Shown: piece after piece, positions 55,956 to 64,000 of the stretch
Layout of the letters: each line of letters begins with the position of its first letter
Numbering within the stretch: position 1 is the stretch's first letter
Assembly: GCA_009801085.1 (NCBI GenBank)
Contig: VNWV01000001.1
Span: 6,076,001 to 6,140,000, forward strand
Direction of reading: 5' to 3'
DNA from: Lasiodiplodia sp. COLG20
Taxonomy: Eukaryota; Ascomycota; Dothideomycetes; Botryosphaeriales; Botryosphaeriaceae
DNA length: 64,000 nucleotides
The notes under the pieces: generated by a model
Seen by the model: the letters and a program-made list of their open reading frames with translations, nothing else
What the model was told of the DNA's origin: nothing
Databases searched by the model: none
Position numbers and translations under genes: made by a program

Positions 55956-56806
55956 AACGATAGACGAAGTTAAAAATTAGGAAGCAATGGAAATTGCAAT
56001 TAAAGAGTGGCTCGGGACAAAGTCCCCTGAATGAGTGATTGGATACGATACCTGGATGGATATCAAACTTGTTCGACCGACTGGTAGCATTTTAAACCAT
56101 CTCTGATTCTGGGCCAGAACGCCAAGGGACTGTCAGTCCTATGACCGACTTACTTAATCCAAAGACAGGCGTCACCAGCGTCGCCATGGTTCGAGCCACA
56201 CTTGGGAAAATGATGAGAAATTCACCATTGGCACACACAACATAACTCAAATCATGGTGATGAAGAAGGCTACCGAGGGACACGGTCTCGGATGATTCCG
56301 TCAATTCGACCTTGCAGTGCACTTGCCAGGCGCGGTAATTATTCCCTTCGTCTACGCCATGGAAAATACCGGAACGGGACGCGCGGCTTCGGTCCTCGTG
56401 GGGAAGAGCCGTGCTCGCAGGAAACTCCTAGGCTTAGTGCAGGCGAGAGGCTGTGACAATCCTGAGTGATGAACCCATGATTTTCTGAGATCTTACCATG
56501 TAAGATTTCTCCAGATGTCCAGATATACAAGTCGATAAATCTTCTGTATCAAGCCATAGATCTAGTGTACATGATAAATAAAAGAACAAGGCGGTAACGC
56601 ATCTCGTCCTGTCTGTAGAGTTCGGGAAGAGCTTGGTCTTTGCGTTTCATGAGCTGTGTTCGACCGTATTCCGGGCAATGGCCGCGTCAGTAGTGCTCGG
56701 TTCGCTTTTTTGCTAGGCTCTTTAGACGAATATGGGGTTTGTGAGGCGTCTGTACAGAGGCGCATTGCGGCTGAAGGCTAGCGCGCGAAGGATATCAAGG
56801 CCCTGA
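55956..56806. other. intergenic, no supported gene
   Basis: About 850 bases upstream of the laccase gene (minus) and left of a hairpin element. No coding region or repeat was recognised; short minus-strand frames have no motif. Confidence 0.4.
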
Positions 56807-56998
56807 GACAGGGGTAACAACGGCCCCCTCACAACATTGACGAGGAATTATTCGACTTATATGGGCAGTTGAAGCTATCGTCCGGACGTGAATGTATAAT
56901 TAACAATTATACATTCACGTCCGGACGATAGCTTCAACTACCCATGACATGACCGAAAATCAATCCGCGCTAGCGTTCGGCTACAGTACCCTTCTGTA
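56807..56998 (+). mobile_element. MITE-like hairpin element, copy 4 (near-perfect palindrome)
   Basis: Arms of 41 nt lie at 56861-56901 and 56905-56945 with one mismatch and a 3-nt spacer, making an 85-nt hairpin. The core GAAGCTATCGTCCGGACG is shared with the other copies; the right flank CCATGACATGA and later GCTAGCG-TTCGGCT are related to copies 2 and 3. It ends CTGTA at 56998; the left end near ACAGGGG (about 56808) is less certain. Confidence 0.78.
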
Positions 56999-57214
56999 GT
57001 TCGGTGCTAGGACCGCACTAGGCAAATTAGCTCCCATTTTTAGATTCATGGCCACGCAATGTGGAGGATCCTCGGATCTCCGATAAGCGATGCCGGTATA
57101 TTCCTTACCTAGTCACCACTTTGTCCTCTCTTTTTATATCTAGAGGTTTGAAGTGCCGCTCAATGGCCGTCCCATTCAATCACTTCAACATTCTCGATCA
57201 ATGGTTCTGCCGCC

Positions 57215-57832
57215 ATGAAGTCCAATATCATCCACAGCTTTTTTCTGTCGTTTGTATCAGCATCTGTCCATTTCTCGCGAGCCAACAGCGAGTACACCAA
57301 ATTGTATGGGTACGGTGTGAACATTGGGGGCCTTCCGTTCGTTTACGCCGATGGTTCGTTTTCCCCTTTATTCAAGTTAGATTGTGAATTAATATAAAGC
57401 CGTAGGTCTTGGTTATCTCGGCAGTGCTCCAGCAAATGCGTCTGTTGCTACCAATGTCACCGGTCAGTATCTCATGAGAGAGAGGGAGATTGCAGATGAC
57501 TGAACAGATCTTTAGTTACAATCAATTCCGGCGTCGTAGTCGTGGTGCCCACGGAGACAACATGGGCTGACAGCAAGAGCTTGTACATCGACACTAAGTC
57601 TGAAGCCTACGCTGCGGTGAAGATAGTGCCGTCGGCCAGCGGATACATCAACAGCGGCTTCATGTTCTACGGCAGAACTCTGTTCCAAAGTGGGACCAGT
57701 GGCATGGAAGCCTTGTTCTACGCCACCCCGCTGGATAATAAGAATACAAGTTACCTTTTGAGATGGAATTCGGGAAGCATCGACGACGGCGTCAGCACTC
57801 CTGTTGCATTGAGGACCCTGGCATCTTTGTAA
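57215..57832 (+). CDS. small secreted protein, unknown function
   Basis: Exons 57215..57353, 57406..57462, 57516..57832; 170 residues. The N-terminus MKSNIIHSFFLSFVSASVHF looks like a signal peptide. The introns (GTTCGT...GTAG, GTCAGT...TTAG) are 52 and 53 bp and splicing keeps frame, giving PFVYADGLGYLGSAPANASV and NVTGVTINSGVVVVVPTETT. The mature protein has no cysteine-rich core, an aromatic/Ser-rich body (SGYINSGFMFYGRTLFQSG) and a few N-glycosylation sites (NAS, NVT, NTS). No family is recognised; a secreted effector or wall protein is a guess. Its start is 216 bp beyond hairpin copy 4. The splice sites were inferred by eye and need transcript support. Confidence 0.55.
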
Positions 57833-59330
57833 GCTCAGTCTCGGCGTGCAGTTACTCCAATGATTAGTGCACGTGTAGAAGCCAGGGTTTCCATCCCCAG
57901 ATGTACGCGAGTATGTCGCCATGATCCTTGGCAAGTGGGTCCCACAGAGCGGTGGGGGTTGATGTTGCACCACCTAGTTATTTCGGAAAAATGGCGTACT
58001 ACCGTTGCTATGTGGAAGTGGGGTGCTATTTTCTTTGTTGGTCACCTGCTGTGATCGGAGAAGAGTCTCATCGCGATTGACGGGCTGCTTTTGGTTAGGG
58101 CGGCATTGACAGTCGAATTATGCGCTTTAGGCATTGTAGCGTGTATGGTCCCACGTTGTTGTGGGTAATGCATGATTTGTGATACCCACCTTAGTGGCTG
58201 TTTTCCCACAGCAGCACACGAATGGGGAAACTCGATCGTCGCGGCCCACAATGAAAAGAGACAAAGGGTTTCCTCAGCCAGCCTGTCGGACAGTAACCCG
58301 GGGTTAGTCATCAAACGGTGGCGACATTGGGTGATAGTTTACTCTTGGTGAACTGGTGAAGGCGGCTCGTCAGCCTCACGGCTCCGCAGGCTTGGCGAGC
58401 GGCAGTGGCCAGCCAGTCAGAAGGCGCCGAGGATCCGAAACCAGGCAGGATGCACATGTCGACGACGCTCTGGTGGATCTCAATATACACCAACTCACAC
58501 CGCACCAGGATGCCGCCGGGCGCCAAGGGCATGGTGAGGGCGAAAGTCAAGGCAGAGAGACGGGTGACGTTGGGTCAGCAGACGAGGATCGTTCATATCG
58601 GGGCGATCAGCGAGGGAGCCAGGAGGCGGTCTGCGTGCGATGGGCGACGAAAAGGCCAGGGGGTGCGCCGGGCGGGCAAGGCTTATCTATGGGCCGACAA
58701 ATCGCGCGACGACTGCGTTCTGCGCGTAGTCAGATACGGCGTTGCCTCGTTCACGCGCGCACCAGGGTCTGCGATCTGCTGGGGCGGTGTGGCGGCGGCG
58801 GCGGCGCGTGCGGCTGTCGCGATTGAAACATCAGCCTACCAGCCCGCGCAGACCCTTGCGATGACGCTGCAGCGCAGTCGCCAGAACACGATGGACAAGC
58901 CGTCTGGTGCGGCGGGTGCCGACTGGCTGAAGCGCGTCAGGCGCAGGCTGAAGAAGCAGGGCGGGAAGCCGTGGTGTTGTGAGGTCGGCGCGCGAGGCCA
59001 GCTCCCCACCGGCGCGACCCCGGTGGGCCGGCGCCATCAACGGTCCATCTCTGCATCCTTCGACGTCACTTTGTCTCGAGCCCTTCTCCACGACCAAACC
59101 CGGGGAAGACAGGGGTGTGCCTGACGCCGCGCGACAATCGCCGCCCGACACCTCGTACAAGAAGCCCGCATGGCCGCCTCGTGCAATGCCCGCGCCCGAC
59201 CTCGAGAAGCAGCCGGGTAGACAGAGAGAGCTCTTTGCTGAGCTATCTGGTCCCTGCGTCGCGCCCCACAACACCCTCATATACCACCGACCACGCCTCA
59301 GCCCAACCACCAATCCTCCTCGCCGTCGCC
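57833..59330. other. 1.5-kb intergenic stretch
   Basis: GC-rich towards the right, so long chance frames occur on both strands (58405-59124, 58831-59565), but none has a recognised domain. The final ~80 bases are the leader of the MFS gene (CCTCGCCGTCGCC before the ATG). Confidence 0.4.
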
Positions 59331-61780
59331 ATGGTCCGCTGGCTCTCGGCCCGCAAGGAGACTCAGCCTGCCTCCGCCCCGGCCTCCTCCTCCGACGAGT
59401 ACGGAGACGAGAAGCAGAGGCCGGTGAAATGGAGCTTGGGCATCCTGAATGACAAGGAAACAGACGAAGTTCCAGGTCAGTCCCCCATACCATCCGTCCT
59501 CGATCTTCGCGCTGACCTGCTTCCCTAGGCTCTGTTCTCCTCCTCTCCAAGGTCAACCAGCGCAACGAACCGCTGGGCCTTCGAAATGCCCCCGCCAGGA
59601 CCTCGTCCTCCTCTCTGCCTTCGCCCTACCCGCCCTCCATTCGGAGCGCCGCCTCGGTGCGCACCGAGAAAAAACGCACCCCGGACGGCGCCATCATTCT
59701 CGATCCTCAGCCCGACGAGTCGCACAATGATCCTCTCAACTGGCGCCCGGTACGCCGCGACGCTGCCTTGCTGTCTCTGGGCTTCTTCTGCATGCTGGGC
59801 GGCGGCATGACTCCCATCTTGGCTGCTGGCTTCAACAACGTCGCCGATACCTACGACGTTTCGACCGCCAGTGTCGCCCTCACAACCGGTCTTTACATGT
59901 TGGGCATGGGCCTTGGCAGCGTCTTCGCCTCCCCAACCGCCATTTTATTTGGAAAACGCCCTGTCTACCTCGTTGGCGTCATTTTGTTCATTCTTAGCGC
60001 AGTCTGGTGTGCTTTGTCGCCCAACTATGTCTCGCTCTTGATAGCTCGCATCGTCCAGGGCTTCGCCGTCTCCCCGGTCGAGTGTCTCCCGTCTGCGACG
60101 ATTGCTGAGATCTTTTTCCTGCATGAGCGCGCCTACCGTCTGGGTGTCTACACCCTCCTTCTTTTGAGCGGAAAGAACTTGGTGCCCCTGGTCAGCGCCG
60201 CCATCATCCAGTCGCTTGGTTGGAGATGGGTTTTTTGGTAATACCCAAGCCCGCACTTCTCGAAAATCTTCACTAACTCGACTTCAGGATCGTGGCAATC
60301 ATTGTTGCCTTTAGTGGTGTTCTGTTGTTCCTCTTCGTGCCCGAGACCTTTTGGGATAGAACCCCTCGCCCCCGCCGCAAGTCACGCAGGTCTCGAGCTA
60401 CATCGCCGGCTGGTCGCGCTTCCAAGTTCTTCCACCACGCGAAGTCTCCGAGGCCATCACACCCGGATTTACGGGGTGTTAATGAGAAGCTCGCCCAGGT
60501 CGACAATACGAATCATACCGTCCCGGAAACTCCTGGCTCCATGGGCCCCAAGAAGCGACACAACCCTAATGTTCATGTCGGATTCGCCGACAGCACACCC
60601 GAGCATCACGACGCTGAACACGGCGCTCCCGAGATCCAGGTGATTCCCGCGCCTCCCACGGAAGCCCAGGAGGAGCCCGAAAAGAAGGCTGAAGGCCATG
60701 ACGACGATTATTTCGGTCCACATGCTGCGCATCCCCTTCGTTCTGCCCTGAAGTCTCCTCAACATTCTGCTCCGCACAGCCCCCATATGTCGCCACCTAT
60801 TTCACCAATGTCCGAGAGACCTTCGATTGGTCATTTGGGTGCTGATCTCGAAGCCGCATCTGGAACATCGACACCAATGCCGCCCGTCTGCCACTACACC
60901 GACCGGTACCGTGAGGCTCCAAAGAAGACGTACCTCCAGACTCTTGCTCCGTATTCGGGCCGCCTGTCCCGCGACAACTGGTTCCGCGTCATGTGCCGTC
61001 CCTTTATCCTCTTCGCATACCCAGCCGTGCTCTGGAGCACTGTCGTCTATTCTCTGTCCATTGGCTGGCTGATCGTTTTGTCTGAATCTGTCTCCCACAT
61101 CTACCGGAACAGCGAATCGTATAATTTCACCGCTCTGCAGTGCGGTCTGGTCTACATCAGCCCATTTGTCGGTGGTGTGCTGGGTACAGCCGTCGCTGGC
61201 AAGGTCAGCGATGTCATTGTGCGATGGATGTCAAGGCGCAATGATGGCGTCTACGAACCAGAGTTCCGCCTTGTCATGGCAATTCCGATTACAATTTGCA
61301 CAGTAATTGGTCTGATGGGTTTCGGATGGAGTGCTGAGGAAAAGGATGCTTGGATTGGTAAGTTACTTTCGTACAATTTGGCGTCCAACCCTCACTAACA
61401 CTGAACAGTGCCGACGGTCTTCTTCGGTATCATCAGTTTCGGTTGCTCGCTCGGAAGCACAACGTCCATCACCTTCTGCGTCGACTCGTATCGCCAGTAC
61501 GCAGGTGAAGCCCTGGTTACGCTCAATTTCTCGAAAAGTAAGTTTCTCACCAAAGTCCCACTCCTTGACTTGTGACTTATCATATTATCCAGATGTTTTC
61601 CACGGCTTCGTATTCTCTCTATTCTTCACCCATTGGCTTGAATCCGACGGCGGCAAAAAAGTCTTCCTCGCCGTCGGCGGCATTCAGCTCGCCTGCCTCC
61701 TTTCCTCGATTCCCATGTACATCTACGGAAAGAGAGCTCGTATGTGGACGGTTCGGAAAAACATGATGGAGAAGTTCTGA
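59331..61780 (+). CDS. MFS transporter, DHA1-like, with long cytosolic loop
   Basis: Exons 59331..59475, 59529..60237, 60288..61357, 61409..61537, 61593..61780; 746 residues. Twelve membrane helices are expected. DESHNDPLNWRPVRRDAAL is the usual entry block of fungal DHA1/polyamine-type MFS proteins, and ARIVQGFAVSPVECLPSATI plus VLIARIVQG-like text marks helix 4; YGKRPVYLVG is replaced by FGKRPVYLVG at the A-motif loop. FVPETFWDR ends the first half. Residues 312-515 are a hydrophilic, Pro/His/Ser-rich central loop, far longer than the usual ~60. The second half starts WFRVMCRPFILFAYPAVLW and contains VRWMSRRNDGVYEPEFRL. Substrate unknown, plasma membrane likely. All five exons close in frame. 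Confidence 0.9.
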
Positions 61781-64000
61781 TTTATTGGACTTGGGTTTTT
61801 TGTTATGATCATACGGTCATCCAGGCCGTAAGCGCGCGAGTGGATCTTTGTTGCGCATTAGATTTGCATGATTTCACGAGGCATAATGCGGCGTTTTGCT
61901 TTAGTTTCTCCTTTGGGGTGGTATCTATCCATTGCATCGAATGGCGTCCTATTCTTTCCCGTTGACCGACAACCATATTGCGTATTCCCCATTACTTGAT
62001 AGCTTTCGCTTAGTTTTCGACATATTCACCCAGCGGTCTGCATTTTGGAAAACGATCACATTTTCAATCATACGTCCTCATTCGTATCACAATGTTGTCG
62101 TATTGACCCCTACGTTCGACCGAGATGTTGGTTTGTGGAGGAGTTCCTCACATGCTCCTGCTCCGTTTGAGCTCTCCGCAAATGACCAACTATATAAAGC
62201 CGAAGGCGGCTACCGACACACGGCTTTATCCCCGGTCCCCCGCCAATATCCACCAAACGGATTGGCTTGGCAGACCCGAACCAAGACATTGCCGCATACT
62301 CTGGGACCGGGTGTGCCTGGCGCCAAGCAAGCCAGCAGAGCACAAAGACGCCGCGCCAAACGGTTTGATGACACTCGAAACCGAGACGTTCCGGTCCCAA
62401 ACCTCGCAGCACGGTACTCTATTCCTCTTTCTCTCATTCTTCCCGCATTCCGCAGGTTTCATGCTTTTTTCTTCCGGTCATGGGTTCTGCTTCCCACCTA
62501 CCAGGCGATCCACTTACGGACCGGACCTGCGTTTGATGCTTTCTTTTCTCTCCATTTCCTGCCTGGTTCTCCCCCCTCGCAGGGTTTGCGCTTCCCAACT
62601 TCAGACGTAGCAAGCTACCGTCCGGTACGCCTCGGGCCGGACTGCAGGCGCAGTGGCACCATGCTGGCATCGGCGGGGCCTTCGATCGTGAGGCGGTCTT
62701 TCTTTTGCCGTCCAACCTCGGACGTCGCATCCAAAAGTCTGGGAAATTGCCCTGACGCTCGGGTCAATGGAACTTACACCACCTACTGCTTGCCTTAACG
62801 CTTGGGATGGTGGATGGACAGAGTGTGCGAATAGGGGGCGCTTTGCACATGTACACAAAAGGGATCTTTGCTTCTGCTGCAGCAGGGCATAGGCCAACAT
62901 GCCACGTATCAATTGAAACCTCTTCTTGCGCATAGGACGGCTTTGAAGCAATGGTATCAATGTTTCGAAGTTGAGTTGGATGGACTGGAAAGTGAAATAG
63001 GAGCTCTTGAATCATTAAATTACCTACACGAGACATCCGAGTCTCTTTTCCCATTACTCACGCTCTTCCCGGAGCAGGAAATCCCCGGAAGAACTCTCTG
63101 GTTCGAGACTAACACAATGCGCCAAGTTAAGCAAGTCAATATAAGTATAACCATGAAGCAAGCAATAGACTTGATGAGAAAAATGATATTATGCAGAAGT
63201 GGTAGCTCTAGTGTCGAAGCTTCCATCAGCACACCGTTGTAGACATTTGTAACTGTACCGAAATCGCATTGTGATGTAGCAATACTTCATACGAAGCGAA
63301 GAAAGCAATGGGCGGAAGGACGAGTAACAAATCCAAGGGCGAAGCTGGCAGGTCCAATTATAGGGCAAATCACGCTTTGTTGGAAGCCCACATTTTTGGT
63401 CGTCTTCTCCTTGTCGAGGCAGAACATTTTATGGAAACGCACGATTTGAAAAGTTGACCATCCATTAACCATTTACCGTCTTCCGAACCCACCTTTCTGT
63501 CCATGTGCATTCCATCCATCCAATCATCTCCAGAGTAATGAAGCAGATGCCGAGCGCATGAGGATAAGGAAAGTGCTAAGAAAAAAAAAGGGCAAAATCC
63601 TCAACATGCAAAACATATGCATCGGAGGACGGGGGGATCGGGGAATATGCTACAATGCCACCACATGCATAACCAAAAAGAGACATGCAAACACAAAAGG
63701 TGAATCAACGAAACCATAACCCTTACGTAGCCAAAGAGAAAATGGAAGGACAACGAATCCCTCTCAATGCTTACTGATGCCTATTACGAACTCGGAAGAA
63801 AAACGGTCGGCTTTAGCCTTAGGGAGTCCGAGGGTATCAAGCAACAACAACAAACACCGAATTGAAGCATAAGAGAGAAAGAAAACTGATTACACAGACT
63901 TAAGAGGTATAGAGCCTGAGAAAGAAAAAAAAACTTGGAAACCCAAAAAAAAAAAACACTGAATGGGAAATTTTTTTCTTGACGCGCCGAACATGTATCC
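61781..64000. other. 2.2-kb right end without a supported gene
   Basis: This begins with the MFS 3' region. An open frame of 288 codons (61932-62798) and one of 124 codons (62868-63242) show no domain, no convincing leader and no splice signals that improve them. The last ~400 bases are A-rich with AAAGAGAAA and poly-A tracts (63880-63960), as in a 3' untranslated region of a minus-strand gene lying beyond the window. Confidence 0.4.

Noticed and set aside
48527..56998. Hairpin copies considered as a CRISPR-like array or as tRNA/terminator hairpins
   Set aside because: Spacing is irregular (kilobases), orientation varies, and arms exceed terminator length; homologous flanks fit a dispersed mobile element better.
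58405..59124. 239-codon frame upstream of the MFS gene, with an opposite 244-codon frame
   Set aside because: Both arise in GC-rich DNA where stops are rare; neither translation has recognisable motifs, and they overlap the MFS leader.
61932..62798. 288-codon open frame on the plus strand
   Set aside because: Translation is compositionally random, with no domain, signal peptide or leader; it follows the MFS stop closely and is probably chance.

Overview
The window is genomic DNA of a filamentous ascomycete (Pezizomycotina; I suspect Dothideomycetes but cannot prove it). The genes carry short spliceosomal introns (mostly 48-65 bp, GTRWGY donors, YAG acceptors, several CTAAC-like branch sites), and their families are fungal: CarRA, fungal rhodopsin, CRH glycosidase, telobox Myb factor, OPT transporter. 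I assembled 22 protein genes; exon borders were read by hand from splice signals, frame continuity and family motifs. No tRNA, rRNA or CRISPR array was seen.

Layout. 1-22 kb is mostly conserved housekeeping: a class I glutamine amidotransferase-like protein, an annexin, a 2EXR/F-box-like protein, the GPI-anchor enzyme subunit Gpi2, a telobox Myb protein, a 2-Cys peroxiredoxin, an acetyl-CoA transporter of the SLC33A1 family, the kinetochore protein CENP-O/Mcm21 and an unrecognised 419-residue protein. 22.7-33.5 kb is a complete carotenoid/retinal cluster: rhodopsin (carO), phytoene desaturase (carB), bifunctional lycopene cyclase/phytoene synthase (carRA), and, divergent from carRA, the carotenoid oxygenase carX. 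Together they would make beta-carotene, cleave it to retinal and load it into a light-driven proton pump. An aminotransferase follows. 36-39.3 kb encodes an Argonaute in which all four slicer residues are replaced. 40-45 kb returns to housekeeping: RPN5, an FSH1-type hydrolase and IPI3.

45.8-61.8 kb is more accessory in character: an OPT oligopeptide transporter, a small lysine-rich protein, a GPI-anchored CRH-type GH16 glycosidase, an SMP-30 lactonase-like protein, a laccase carrying an unusual Ser/Thr-rich N-terminal third, a small secreted protein and an MFS transporter. Between 48.5 and 57.0 kb lie four copies of a ~155-200 bp hairpin element, bounded by TACAG...CTGTA-like ends, with 25-41 nt near-perfect inverted arms. 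I know no name for this family; it resembles a TA-targeting MITE and is, with the degenerate Argonaute, the most novel content here.
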